From: Serratia nevei
Lineage (GTDB): Bacteria; Pseudomonadota; Gammaproteobacteria; Enterobacterales; Enterobacteriaceae
Assembly: GCF_037948395.1 (NCBI RefSeq)
Contig: NZ_CP149940.1
Location: 2,480,001 to 2,544,000 of the forward strand
Direction: 5' to 3'
Length of the DNA stretch: 64,000 nt
Positions 42,799-51,920 of the stretch are shown here, piece by piece. How positions within the stretch are numbered: position 1 is the stretch's first letter; the number at the start of each line of letters is the position of its first letter. A program made the translations under genes and the position numbers. The notes beneath the pieces were generated by a model, which did not search any database, was not told the DNA's origin, and was given only the letters and a program-made list of their open reading frames with translations.

Positions 42799-43401
42799 AT
42801 GCATCAAGACATCCGTAAGACTCTGGTTTCCACAGAAACCCTCTACGCCGACGGTGGCAAATCGGCGGGCAAACCGCTGGTGATGATCGCGGCGGCGGCG
42901 GTGATTAAAAACCCCTGGGCCGGTCAAGGCTTTGTTGAGGATCTGGCGCCAAAGATTCGAGAAATGGCGCCGGTGCTGGGTGAGCTGCTGACCGGTTTGA
43001 TCCTCAAAGAGGCCGGCTCTGGCGAGCGGGTGGAAGCCTTCGGCAAAAGCGCGGTGGTGGGGCTGGGCGGTGAGTTGGAACACGCCTCGGCGCTGATTCA
43101 CACGCTGCATTTCGGCAACCACTACCGCTCGGCGGTCAACGGTAAAAGCTATCTGGCGTTCAACAATACCCGCGGGCCGGCCAACGCGCCGATCCTGATC
43201 CCGATGATGGGGAAAAACGACGAAGGCAGCCGCGAGCACTACCTGACATTCCAGTTCAACATCAACGACGCGCCTTTCGACGACGAAATCGTCATCGCAC
43301 TGGGCGCGGCGCTGGGGGGGCGGCCGCATCACCGTATCGGCAACCGTTATTTGGATCTGAAAGAGCTGGGCCATGATCAGAACAATCCGGCAGCTGTCTG
43401 A
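42799..43401 (+). CDS. DUF1185 ('amino acid synthesis') family protein
   Basis: A 200-residue protein of the family called amino acid synthesis (DUF1185), with the characteristic segments GKPLVMIAAAAVIKNPWAGQ, GKSAVVGLGGELEHASALIH and PMMGKNDEGSREHYLTFQ. Structures of this family show a chorismate-mutase-like oligomer but no agreed reaction. It is the first gene of the operon; GAGG 8 bp upstream fixes the start at 42799. Its position together with a monooxygenase set suggests a role in ring-cleavage product handling (inference). Confidence 0.88.
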   Translation: MHQDIRKTLVSTETLYADGGKSAGKPLVMIAAAAVIKNPWAGQGFVEDLAPKIREMAPVLGELLTGLILKEAGSGERVEAFGKSAVVGLGGELEHASALIHTLHFGNHYRSAVNGKSYLAFNNTRGPANAPILIPMMGKNDEGSREHYLTFQFNINDAPFDDEIVIALGAALGGRPHHRIGNRYLDLKELGHDQNNPAAV

Positions 43402-44200
43402 GCCCGCTCTGCGGGTAGGGTATCTGGAGGCCGGGCGTGGCGAGCCGCTGGTGTTGATCCACGGCGTAGGCATGAACGCGGAGGCCTGGTATCCCCAGCT
43501 CGATGCGCTTAGCGCGCACTTTCGGGTCATCGCCGTCGATATGCCGGGCCACGGCGAAAGCGAAGGCTTCGCCCACGCCGCGACGCTGGAGGATTACGTG
43601 CGCTGGATGTCGGCCTTCTTAAACACCCTGGATACGCCGAGCGTTGCGGTGGCGGGGCACTCGATGGGGGCGTTGATCACCGCCGGTTTGGCGATCGATT
43701 ATCCGGAGCGGGTCAAACGCGCCGTGGTGATGAGCGGCGTGTTCCAGCGCTCGGCCCAGGCCAGTGCCGCGGTTGCGCAACGCGCCAGCGCGTTGGCCAG
43801 CGGCCAGACGCAGATCGACTCGCCGCTGAGCCGGTGGTTTGGCGCCGATCCCGCCGAACAGCGTCTGCGCCAGCAGGTGGGTGGCTGGTTGCAACAGGTG
43901 GACGTCACGGGCTACGCCCGCGCGTATCAGGCGTTTGCTACCGGCGATCGGGTGTATGCCCAGCGTTGGCACCTTATCCGCTGCCCGGTGTTGGTATTGA
44001 CCGGCGAGCACGACGCCAACTCCAGCCCGGAGATGGCGCGGCAAATGGCGCAGGCCGCACCGAACGGGCGCGCGGTGATCATTGAGAACGCCAAACACAT
44101 GGTCAGTCTGACCGATGCGCAACGCGTCAACGCGCTGATGCTCGATTTTCTGACCGCAGAGCAACCTTTGACTTTAGGAGCGGCAAATGGACGCGGATAA
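43373..44200 (+). CDS. Alpha/beta hydrolase (TgnD-like)
   Basis: A 275-residue hydrolase with the oxyanion segment LVLIHGVGMNAEAWYPQL, the nucleophile elbow AGHSMGALIT, a late Asp in TGEHDANSSPEM and the His in ENAKHMVSLT. The start lies inside the previous gene (29-base overlap), so translation is coupled. In the trigonelline pathway of Acinetobacter baylyi, TgnD is an alpha/beta hydrolase that splits the N-methylformamido intermediate; this gene has the same place in an otherwise matching set. Alternative: an amidase or esterase of another ring-cleavage route. Confidence 0.85.
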   Translation: MIRTIRQLSEPALRVGYLEAGRGEPLVLIHGVGMNAEAWYPQLDALSAHFRVIAVDMPGHGESEGFAHAATLEDYVRWMSAFLNTLDTPSVAVAGHSMGALITAGLAIDYPERVKRAVVMSGVFQRSAQASAAVAQRASALASGQTQIDSPLSRWFGADPAEQRLRQQVGGWLQQVDVTGYARAYQAFATGDRVYAQRWHLIRCPVLVLTGEHDANSSPEMARQMAQAAPNGRAVIIENAKHMVSLTDAQRVNALMLDFLTAEQPLTLGAANGRG

Positions 44201-45116
44201 ACGCAGGCAGTTGCGCGACGCTTTCGGCGCCTTTATGACCGGCGTCACCATTGTGACCTCGGTGGACAAGCAGGGGCGGCCGATTGGCTTCACCGCCAAT
44301 TCGTTTTCTTCGGTGTCGCTGGATCCGGCGCTGCTGTTGGTGAGCATCGATAAACGTTCGGCAAACCTGGAACACTTTACCCAGTGCAGCCACTTCGCCA
44401 TCAATATTCTGGCGGAACAGCAAAAAGAGGCTTCAACCATTTTTGCGCAAAAGAACGAAGACCGCTTTGCGCTGATCGATTGGCGCTGGAGCGCGTCGCG
44501 GGTGCCGCTGATCGAGAACAGTTCGGCGTGGTTCGACTGCTCGCTGCATCAGGTGGTGGATGCCGGCGACCATGCCATTTTGATCGGCCAGGTCGAAGGG
44601 TTCGAGTCCAACGCCACCGCCGGTCTGGGGTATTACCGCGGTGCCTATTTCACGCCGTATCAAAACGCGCAGTCGCTGATTGGCGGGCCGCAGGTGGTGG
44701 TGAGCGCGCTGATCGAGTTTGAAGGGCATGCCGTGATGGTACGGCAAAACGACGGCGGCTATCAGCTGCCGTCCAGCGCGGTGGAGAAACGCAGCGTCAG
44801 CGAAACGTTGGGAGATTTACTGCAGCAGTTGGGCATCAACGCCCATCCGGGTTTCGTCTATTCCGTCTATGACGACCGGCAGAAGCACCAGCAGCACATC
44901 GTTTTTCTGTGTGCGCTGCCGACCGACGCCGGCAGCCTGACGCCGCAGCTGAGCGCGGCGGAATGGTTCGATATGCCGACGCTGGCGCGGCTGCCGATCA
45001 AGGATCCGGCGCTGCGGTCGATGCTGGGCCGGTTCGTCAAAGAAAACGCCGTGGGCAATTACGGTATCTATTATGGCGATGAGCACAGCGGTGCCATCAA
45101 GCAATTCGCCGGTTGA
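44187..45116 (+). CDS. Flavin reductase with a degenerate Nudix-like C-terminal domain (TgnB-like)
   Basis: A 309-residue protein. Residues 1-165 are a flavin reductase (RutF/HpaC type): FMTGVTIVTSVDKQGRPIGF, FTANSFSSVSLDPALLLV and YYRGAYFTPY. Residues about 175-300 look like a Nudix fold, but the Nudix box lacks the REUxEE core (SVSETLGDLLQQLGI), so it is probably not an active hydrolase. The reductase would supply reduced flavin to the luciferase-like monooxygenase encoded next. The gene overlaps the hydrolase by 14 bases, with TTAGGAG 7 bp before the start. Confidence 0.87.
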   Translation: MDADKRRQLRDAFGAFMTGVTIVTSVDKQGRPIGFTANSFSSVSLDPALLLVSIDKRSANLEHFTQCSHFAINILAEQQKEASTIFAQKNEDRFALIDWRWSASRVPLIENSSAWFDCSLHQVVDAGDHAILIGQVEGFESNATAGLGYYRGAYFTPYQNAQSLIGGPQVVVSALIEFEGHAVMVRQNDGGYQLPSSAVEKRSVSETLGDLLQQLGINAHPGFVYSVYDDRQKHQQHIVFLCALPTDAGSLTPQLSAAEWFDMPTLARLPIKDPALRSMLGRFVKENAVGNYGIYYGDEHSGAIKQFAG

Positions 45117-45135
45117 GGCTGAACGGGAGAGTGTG

Positions 45136-46173
45136 ATGAAACTGTCTTTATTCGTGCATATGGAACGAACGTTACCCGAAGAGTCGCAGGAAAAGCTCTA
45201 CCAGGAGATGATCGAACTCTGTGAAATCGCCGATCGCGGCGGCATGCACGCCATCTGGACCGGTGAGCACCACGGCATGAATTTCACCATCGCGCCGAAT
45301 CCGTTCATCAATCTGGCGGACATTGCCCGGCGCACCTCCAGGGTGCGGCTCGGCACCGGCACCATCATTGCGCCGTTCAACCACCCGATCCGTCTGGCGG
45401 GCGAGGCGGCGATGACCGACATCATCACCGGCGGCAGGCTGGAGCTGGGTATCGCGCGTGGCGCCTATTCCTATGAATACGAACGGCTGATGCCCGGTTT
45501 GACCGCCTGGGATGCGGGGCAGCGCATGCGCGAGCTGATCCCGGCGGTAAAAAAACTCTGGCAGGGCGACTATGCCCATCAGGGGGAATACTGGTCGTTC
45601 CCGGCGACCACCTCCTCGCCGCTGCCGAAACAGCAGCCGCATCCGCCGATTTGGGTGGCGGCGCGCGATCCCAACAGCCACGAATTTGCGGTGCAAAACG
45701 GCTGCAACGTTCAGGTGACGCCGCTGCATCAGGGGGAAGAGGAGATCGTGCGGCTGGTGACCTGTTTCAACGAGGCGCGTGCACGCTTCGCCGCCGAGCA
45801 GCCGCTGAAGATCATGCTGTTGCAGCATGGCTATGTGGCGGAAGACGAGGCGGACGCCCGCCTGGCGGCGGAAGAGCTCAACCGTTTCTACCACTACTTC
45901 GGCGCCTGGTTCAAGAACCAGCGGCCGGTGCGGCAAGGGCTGATTCAGCCGCTGAGCGATGAAGAGATCGCCGCCAATACCTATTATTCCGCCGAGATGA
46001 TGCGCACTAACCTGGCTATCGGTACCGCCAATGAGGTCATTACGCGGCTGAAAAAATATGAGGCGCTGGGTTATGACGAGTTTGCGTTGTGGATTGACAG
46101 CGGCATGAGCTTTGCACGTAAAAAGGCCTCTCTGGAGCGGTTCATTCGCTGCGTGATGCCGGAATTTCACTGA
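45136..46173 (+). CDS. Luciferase-like flavin-dependent monooxygenase (TgnA-like)
   Basis: A 345-residue LLM-class oxygenase (TIM barrel): KLSLFVHMERTLPEESQ, the block IWTGEHHGMNFTIAPNPFIN, GTGTIIAPFNHPIRLAGEAA and LELGIARGAYSYEYERL. These enzymes use reduced FMN from a partner reductase, here the gene just before. In A. baylyi the TgnA/TgnB pair opens the trigonelline (N-methylnicotinate) ring. The similarity of whole-operon content is the main ground for proposing the same substrate. Start at 45136 after GGGAGA. Confidence 0.87.
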   Translation: MKLSLFVHMERTLPEESQEKLYQEMIELCEIADRGGMHAIWTGEHHGMNFTIAPNPFINLADIARRTSRVRLGTGTIIAPFNHPIRLAGEAAMTDIITGGRLELGIARGAYSYEYERLMPGLTAWDAGQRMRELIPAVKKLWQGDYAHQGEYWSFPATTSSPLPKQQPHPPIWVAARDPNSHEFAVQNGCNVQVTPLHQGEEEIVRLVTCFNEARARFAAEQPLKIMLLQHGYVAEDEADARLAAEELNRFYHYFGAWFKNQRPVRQGLIQPLSDEEIAANTYYSAEMMRTNLAIGTANEVITRLKKYEALGYDEFALWIDSGMSFARKKASLERFIRCVMPEFH

Positions 46174-46184
46174 CGGAGGCGCTG

Positions 46185-47651
46185 ATGGAATCATTCAAAC
46201 TCTACATCGACGGCCGGTTTGACGCCGGTTCGGCGACCTTCGCCTCGCTCAACCCGGCGACCGGTGAACCCTGGGCGCAGGTGGCGGAAGCCCGCGCCCA
46301 GGATGTGGATCGCGCCGTTGCCGCGGCGCACCGGGCGTTTCAGGGATCCGAATGGCGCGATATGACCGCCGGCGCGCGCGGCAAGCTGTTGTTGCGGCTG
46401 GCCGATTTGCTGGAGCAACACGCTCCCGAGCTGGCGCGGCTGGAGACGCTGGATACCGGCAAGATCATCCGGGAAACCCAGGCGCAGATCGCTTATGTGG
46501 CGGAATACTACCGGTATTACGCCGGCCTGGCCGACAAGATGGAAGGCAGCGTGCTGGCGATCGACAAACCTGACATGGAAACCTGGGTGCGGCGAGAACC
46601 GATCGGGGTGGTGGCGGCGATCGTGCCCTGGAATAGCCAGCTGTTTCTTGCGGCGGTGAAAATCGGCCCGGCGATCGCCGCCGGCTGCACGCTGGTGGTC
46701 AAAGCGGCGGAAACCGCGCCGGCGCCGCTGCTGGCGTTCGCCAGGCTGATAGACGAGGCCGGTTTTCCACGCGGCGTATGCAATGTGATCACCGGCTTTG
46801 CCGCCGACTGCGGCGCGGTGCTGACGGCGCATCCGCAGGTAGACCACATCGCCTTTACCGGCGGCGCGGAAACCGCGAAGCACATCGTTCGCGGCAGTGC
46901 GGAAAACCTCGCCAGCACCTCGCTGGAGCTGGGCGGGAAATCGCCGTTTATCGTCTTCGACGATGCGGATCTGACCAGCGCGGCGAATGCGCAGGTGGCG
47001 GCCATTTTCGCCGCGTCGGGCCAGAGCTGCGTAGCCGGTTCGCGCCTGTTGGTGGCAGAAAGCATCAAAGACGCGTTTTTGGCCCGGCTGACGGAGAAGG
47101 TGCGCAGTATTCGCATCGGGCCGCCGGATCGCCCGGACACCCAGTTCGGGCCGCTTTGTACCCGGCAGCAGCAAGAGCGGATCGCCGCCATCGTCAGCCG
47201 CTCGCTGGAGCAGGGGGCGAAACTGGTGGTTGGCCACGCGGCGATCGATTCACCGGGCTTTTATTACCCGCCGACGATCGTCGACTGCAGTGCGCAACCC
47301 GACGCCGAGTGCGTAAAGCAAGAGCTGTTCGGCCCGGTGCTGTCGGTGTTGACCTTCAGGGACGAAGCGGAGGCGATTCAGCTTGCCAATGATTCAGCCT
47401 ATGGCCTGGCGGCCGGCATTTTCACGCAGAACCTGACGCGTGCGCATCGGGTGACCCGACGCCTGCGGGTGGGCGTGGTGTGGCTGAATACCTATCGGGC
47501 GGTATCGCCGCTGGCGCCGTTCGGCGGTTACGGCAAGTCGGGGTTTGGCCGCGAGGGCGGGATTGACGCCGCGCTGGAATACACCACCAGCAAGACGGTG
47601 TGGCTGCGCACCAGTGACGATCCGATAGACGATCCCTTCGTCATGCGCTGA
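46185..47651 (+). CDS. NAD(P) aldehyde dehydrogenase (TgnC-like)
   Basis: A 488-residue aldehyde dehydrogenase with the standard motifs: PWNSQLFLAAVKIGPAIAAG, catalytic Glu in TSLELGGKSPF and catalytic Cys in ASGQSCVAGSR. It starts 11 bp after the monooxygenase with GGAGG. In the trigonelline route TgnC oxidises the aldehyde/lactone made by ring cleavage. A 7-bp G/C hairpin follows its stop codon. Confidence 0.88.
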   Translation: MESFKLYIDGRFDAGSATFASLNPATGEPWAQVAEARAQDVDRAVAAAHRAFQGSEWRDMTAGARGKLLLRLADLLEQHAPELARLETLDTGKIIRETQAQIAYVAEYYRYYAGLADKMEGSVLAIDKPDMETWVRREPIGVVAAIVPWNSQLFLAAVKIGPAIAAGCTLVVKAAETAPAPLLAFARLIDEAGFPRGVCNVITGFAADCGAVLTAHPQVDHIAFTGGAETAKHIVRGSAENLASTSLELGGKSPFIVFDDADLTSAANAQVAAIFAASGQSCVAGSRLLVAESIKDAFLARLTEKVRSIRIGPPDRPDTQFGPLCTRQQQERIAAIVSRSLEQGAKLVVGHAAIDSPGFYYPPTIVDCSAQPDAECVKQELFGPVLSVLTFRDEAEAIQLANDSAYGLAAGIFTQNLTRAHRVTRRLRVGVVWLNTYRAVSPLAPFGGYGKSGFGREGGIDAALEYTTSKTVWLRTSDDPIDDPFVMR

Positions 47652-47664
47652 GTCAGCGTAATCA

Positions 47665-47685
47665 GGCGCGATCTCAGGTCGCGCC
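47665..47685 (+). terminator. Hairpin between the aldehyde dehydrogenase and permease genes
   Basis: GGCGCGA / TCGCGCC, 7-bp stem with a 7-base loop, 13 bp after the stop codon. It has no T-run and may act as an attenuator that lowers expression of the permease. Confidence 0.5.
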
Positions 47686-47813
47686 GGCAGCCCTGTTTTC
47701 ATCGCGTTGATACAGGCGACCGCAATGTCGCCGGGGCAAACGCACGCTTTTTTCGACGTATTCGCACCCTACACGCTGTAAAAAAATAAGAATCCACGTT
47801 AACCGGGGGATAT

Positions 47814-49199
47814 ATGAATTCTCAGCCAGAGCAGACCGCGTTTATTGAAGACAAGTCGATCGATTTTGTTCCCGCCGCGGAGCGTCACGGCCATGCCCGC
47901 AGCCTGTTTACCCTGTGGTTTTGCACCAACATTGCGCCGCTGGCGGTGGTGACCGGGGCCATCTCCACGCAGACGTTTCATCTCGATATTCTCTCGGCGC
48001 TGAGCGCGATTGTCGCCGGCCACCTGTTCGGGGGCATTTTTCTGGCGCTGACCTCGGCCCAGGGTCCGCAGGTCGGGATACCGCAAATGGTGCAGAGCCG
48101 GGCGCAGTTCGGCCGCTATGGTTCGCTGTTGGTGATCGTGTTCACCACGGTGATCTATCTGGGGTTCTTTATTTCCAACATCACGCTTTCTGGCAAGGTC
48201 ATCCATAACGTCATCCCGTCATTGAGCATGGGCGTGGCGACGGTGATTGGCGCGGTGCTGGCGACGCTGATCGGGGTGGTGGGCTACCGTTTCATCCACA
48301 AGATCAACAAAATCGGCGCCTGGGTGATGGGCAGCGCGCTGATTCTCGGGTTGGTATTGATGTTTTCTCAACCGCTGCCGGCGGATTTTTGGCAGCGGGG
48401 ATCGTTCAGCATTGCCGGTTGGTTCGCCACATTCTGCATCGGCGCCGTCTGGCAAATCAGTTTCTCTCCCTACACGTCAGACTATTCGCGTTACCTGCCG
48501 GCGGAAGTCGGCATTGCCAAACCCTTCCTGTATACCTATCTGGGCGCCTGCAGCGGTACCATTTTAGCCTTCGTGTTCGGTATGGTGGCGGTCAATCTGG
48601 TCGCCGGCAGCGACGATGCCATGGAGGCGGTACGCCAGGCGACGGGAGGGTTGGGGCCGGTGCTGATGGTGCTGTTTCTGATCAACATCATCTGCCATAA
48701 CTCGATGAATTTGTACGGTGCGGTGCTCTCGTTGATTACCGCCGTACAAACCTTCTTGCCGCAGTGGATGCCTAATGCGCGGATACGTACGCTGTTCTCG
48801 GCATTGATTTTGCTGGGATCGGTATGGGTGGCGTTGGTTGCCTCGGCCAACTTTGTACATCTGTTCCTGAACCTGATCTTTGCCTTGATCTCAGTGCTGA
48901 TCCCGTGGTGCATGATCAACCTGATCGATTTTTACCTGCTTAACCGCCAACGCTATGACATTTCGGCCATTTTCAGCGCCGACGGCGGGCGCTACGGCCT
49001 GCTTAACACCCGCGCGCTCGGCGTTTATTTCGGCGGTATTGCGGTGCAGGTGCCTTTTGTTGAGAACGCGTTCTTCTCCGGCCCTTACGCCAATCTAATC
49101 CCGGGCGCAGACATTTCCTGGGTGATCAGCATGGTGCTGACCGGCATCGCTTACCCACTGTGTTGTTCACGACGGGCTAACTGGGCGGTGCAATTATAA
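47814..49199 (+). CDS. NCS1 family nucleobase/vitamin-type permease
   Basis: A 461-residue 12-TM transporter of the nucleobase:cation symporter-1 family. FTLWFCTNIAPLAVVTGAI-like segment FTLWFCTNIAPLAVVTGA is the family N-terminus; GPQVGIPQMVQSRAQFGRYG and FSPYTSDYSRYLP are strong NCS1 signatures (compare CodB/PucI). It would import an aromatic N-heterocycle. It belongs with the catabolic genes upstream; a gap of 162 bp with a hairpin separates it from them. Uptake of N-methylnicotinate or another pyridine compound is a reasonable inference. Confidence 0.9.
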   Translation: MNSQPEQTAFIEDKSIDFVPAAERHGHARSLFTLWFCTNIAPLAVVTGAISTQTFHLDILSALSAIVAGHLFGGIFLALTSAQGPQVGIPQMVQSRAQFGRYGSLLVIVFTTVIYLGFFISNITLSGKVIHNVIPSLSMGVATVIGAVLATLIGVVGYRFIHKINKIGAWVMGSALILGLVLMFSQPLPADFWQRGSFSIAGWFATFCIGAVWQISFSPYTSDYSRYLPAEVGIAKPFLYTYLGACSGTILAFVFGMVAVNLVAGSDDAMEAVRQATGGLGPVLMVLFLINIICHNSMNLYGAVLSLITAVQTFLPQWMPNARIRTLFSALILLGSVWVALVASANFVHLFLNLIFALISVLIPWCMINLIDFYLLNRQRYDISAIFSADGGRYGLLNTRALGVYFGGIAVQVPFVENAFFSGPYANLIPGADISWVISMVLTGIAYPLCCSRRANWAVQL

Positions 49200-49212
49200 C
49201 TCTCGAGCCTCG

Positions 49213-49233
49213 CCGGCCAGCATAAAAGGCCGG
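49213..49233 (+). terminator. Terminator after the permease gene
   Basis: CCGGCC / GGCCGG, 6-bp stem with a 9-base loop AGCATAAAA, followed by TTT, 13 bp after the stop. Confidence 0.65.
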
Positions 49234-49605
49234 TTTGAGGGATGTGATAAAGTAATATTTAGAACAGGATGTTTCTAATTTTTTAATTTATTAAATTAGA
49301 TAATAATCATATGAAATGGCTAAATGGATTTGGGCTAACTTATGATTGTTATATTAATGTTGCTGCTCATGGTGTTTTATATATCTCTAGCTTATGAGTT
49401 TAGAAGAATGAAAAAGCGAAGAATATATGCCTGGTATAAAAGGAAAAGGAAGAAGTCGGTTAAGCGATTTATCAACATGCTCTTATTTAAATAATTTTCC
49501 GGAGCAAGCTTTACAGGGATAACATGATTTTCTGAGACATATCTTTTCCCGATGATTGTTTGTCTTGCTGCGTTTATATCGCGTCGGACTGGCATCGCCG
49601 CAACA
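49234..49605. other. AT-rich region between the catabolic operon and the pqq genes
   Basis: About 370 bp, clearly lower in GC than its surroundings, with many TTATTA/ATAATA stretches. It contains one possible small gene (49342-49494) and no clear promoter. The lower GC suggests foreign or decaying DNA. Confidence 0.6.
49342..49494 (+). CDS. Possible small basic membrane peptide (50 residues)
   Basis: An open frame of 50 codons, too short for usual gene finders. It has one hydrophobic helix (MIVILMLLLMVFYISLAY), then a highly basic tail (RRMKKRRIYAWYKRKRKK). The composition fits a small membrane peptide with a positive cytoplasmic tail. No recognisable family, and the upstream Shine-Dalgarno is weak. 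It may be real but expression is unproven. Confidence 0.35.
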   Translation: MIVILMLLLMVFYISLAYEFRRMKKRRIYAWYKRKRKKSVKRFINMLLFK

Positions 49606-51918
49606 TCAGCCTGCGGGGAACAGCCGCTGCTGCCAATCCGTCAGTTGCGTCAGTGTCATCGGCTTGGCGGCAATGAGTGCGCGATCTTCCAAGGCAATTT
49701 CTCGGGCGCGCTGCAACGATTCGGTGCTGAGGCGCTGCAGGCTTTGCCGCAGCGCCTGTTGTATTTGCGCCAGCTCGCCAGCGCCAACGTGCGCCAGCTC
49801 ATGGTGCATCTGCAGTAAGAATTCGTCGGTCAACTGCCGCAGCTGTTCAACGTTGAACGTCGGGGATTGCAGCGCGAACAGCAGGCCCTCGGCATCGGCA
49901 CAGCGGTGGAAGGCGCATTGCACCACATAGCCCACGTTGCGATCCACGCGCAACCGCTGAAAATAACGCGGGGCGTAAAGCTGAGCCAGCACGCGCAGCG
50001 CCCAACGCCCTTCGGCTTCGCCGTTCGGCAGCGGGTAAAACTGCAGTAAGGCGCTTTCGGCACCGCTTTCCGTCAGCGTAATGGGGCGATGATGGTGATG
50101 TGTCGGCAGCGGCGGCTCCGCGGCCACGGAATAGGGGAAGCCGTACAGCAGGTGCGACAGCTGCCGTTTCAACTCGCCATCGCCGCCGATCAAGGTGGCA
50201 TGCCATTGCGCCGCTGCGGTTGGCGCGCTGAGCGCCGCCGGCAACTGGGCTAGCAGACGGCGAATGGCAATATCGTTTTGCGCTTTCCGCTGCGTATGGT
50301 GCAGGTTTCTCGCCGCCTCGTTGAGCACGGCCGGCGACAACACCGCCAGCGCCCGGTTTACTACGCTCAGCCCATGGCAGATCAGCGCGTGGCTGCCCGC
50401 CAACTGCAGCAGCCACACGCCCTGGTGGCGTTCGAAGCTTAAATGTCCCTCCCGATGCGCCAGTTCGGCCGCCCCGGCGCGCAGCGCCGCCTGTATGCCG
50501 CAGGCCTGTTCATCGCTGAAGGGGCTGGACGGCGCCGGCCGCAGCAACAGCACCGGCTGCGCTTCGCCAGGGAGCAGATGCCGCAGCGGCGCCAGGCCGG
50601 AAGGCAAAGTCGGACTCGGCAGCGCCGCCGAGGCGGTGAAAAAGCGAAAAGATTCCGCTGCGGGCGTCAGCGCGGCGCCGACGAAGGGGCCAAGCGCCAG
50701 CGGCAGCCCTTGAATTACACGGGTTTCGCCGCCGCCATCGGGCCGCACGGCCAGGCGGCGGCGCGGCGCGCTAATCAGCGCCGCAATATGCCGTGGCCAA
50801 TCGTCGTTCGGCTCCGCCGGCGGCAACCCAAACGCTCTGGCGCGCAGCTGATCGAGCGGCGCCAAACGGTGGAGATCGCGATTGGCCAGCCGTTCGTAAT
50901 GCGCAAGCTGAGCCGGTGCCAGCACCTGCAGCGCCTGCAGCCACGCCAACAACGCGCTTTCGATGTGGGCAGCTTCAGTGGCTGAACCGTGATTGACGGT
51001 AAAGATAAAACTCAGCAGCGCGTTGTTCTCGCTGCAGCGCGAATAATCAAGCCGAACCGCATCGCACCATGCCTGAGCGCGCAGCCGCGCCAGCAGCCCG
51101 CCGGGGGCTTCGTCCAGCAGCAGGCGCTCCAGCCGCCGCAGCCAACCGCGCGCATGGGAGCGCGACAGGGCAAACACCAGTCTCAGTTGCGGCGTGCCGG
51201 GAAGAGACAGAGTGTAATCTTTCGCAGCGGTCAGCGGCGGTGAGGCTTTGTGCGGTATGGCGCTGCCCGATGGCAAGCGGCTGCCGTAACGCTGGGCCAG
51301 AACATGCAGCTGCGCCAGCGATTGTGGGCCTTGCAGCCACAGCGTCAGGTTTGGCGCGCGAAAATAGCGCCGGTGAAACTGCCGCAGCGCCTGCTGCAGG
51401 GCGGAAATGTCGTTGCCGAAAGCGGCGCGGCTGCCGATATGAAAGCGGTGCATGGCGTCCAGGCCGGCGAACATCTGCCGCTGTGCGGCTTCGCAGCGGG
51501 TTTCCACCTCGGCGCGCAGCAGGCGGTATTCGGCGTCGATGACCTCAACCTCCTGTGCGATCGCCTCGGCCGCCAGCTGTGGGGCGGCGAGCATATCGCT
51601 CAGCCGCGCCAGCCCCTGCGCCAAATGATCGGCGCCCACCTCGAAGAAAAACGCGGTTTGCGTCGCCTGAGTGGTGGCATTCAGTCGGCCGCCCACCGAC
51701 GGTACCCAGCCCATCAGACTATCTTGCGCGCTGAAGTTCGCGCTGCCGCGAAACAACATATGCTCCAGCAGATGCGCCAGGCCCGGCCAGGCGGTGGGCG
51801 CCTGAAAACTGCCCGCTTCAATGCGCACCAGCGCGGCGGCGCTAGCGGCGGCAGGATCGCTTATCGCCTTGACGGCCAAACCGTTGTCGAGCTGCCAGGA
51901 GGTGCCGGCGAGTGCCAT
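49606..51918 (-). CDS. pqqF: PqqF, M16 peptidase of PQQ synthesis
   Basis: A 770-residue zinc peptidase of the M16 (insulinase) family with the inverted zinc motif HLLEH in WPGLAHLLEHMLFRG. Two M16 domains follow. PqqF cuts the PqqA peptide after the radical reaction. It is the last gene of the pqq operon. The start at 51918 (MALAGTSW) has AAGGG at good distance and lies 2 bases after the pqqE stop; the longer frame lies within pqqE. Confidence 0.93.
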   Translation of the reverse strand: MALAGTSWQLDNGLAVKAISDPAAASAAALVRIEAGSFQAPTAWPGLAHLLEHMLFRGSANFSAQDSLMGWVPSVGGRLNATTQATQTAFFFEVGADHLAQGLARLSDMLAAPQLAAEAIAQEVEVIDAEYRLLRAEVETRCEAAQRQMFAGLDAMHRFHIGSRAAFGNDISALQQALRQFHRRYFRAPNLTLWLQGPQSLAQLHVLAQRYGSRLPSGSAIPHKASPPLTAAKDYTLSLPGTPQLRLVFALSRSHARGWLRRLERLLLDEAPGGLLARLRAQAWCDAVRLDYSRCSENNALLSFIFTVNHGSATEAAHIESALLAWLQALQVLAPAQLAHYERLANRDLHRLAPLDQLRARAFGLPPAEPNDDWPRHIAALISAPRRRLAVRPDGGGETRVIQGLPLALGPFVGAALTPAAESFRFFTASAALPSPTLPSGLAPLRHLLPGEAQPVLLLRPAPSSPFSDEQACGIQAALRAGAAELAHREGHLSFERHQGVWLLQLAGSHALICHGLSVVNRALAVLSPAVLNEAARNLHHTQRKAQNDIAIRRLLAQLPAALSAPTAAAQWHATLIGGDGELKRQLSHLLYGFPYSVAAEPPLPTHHHHRPITLTESGAESALLQFYPLPNGEAEGRWALRVLAQLYAPRYFQRLRVDRNVGYVVQCAFHRCADAEGLLFALQSPTFNVEQLRQLTDEFLLQMHHELAHVGAGELAQIQQALRQSLQRLSTESLQRAREIALEDRALIAAKPMTLTQLTDWQQRLFPAG

Positions 51919-51920
51919 CG

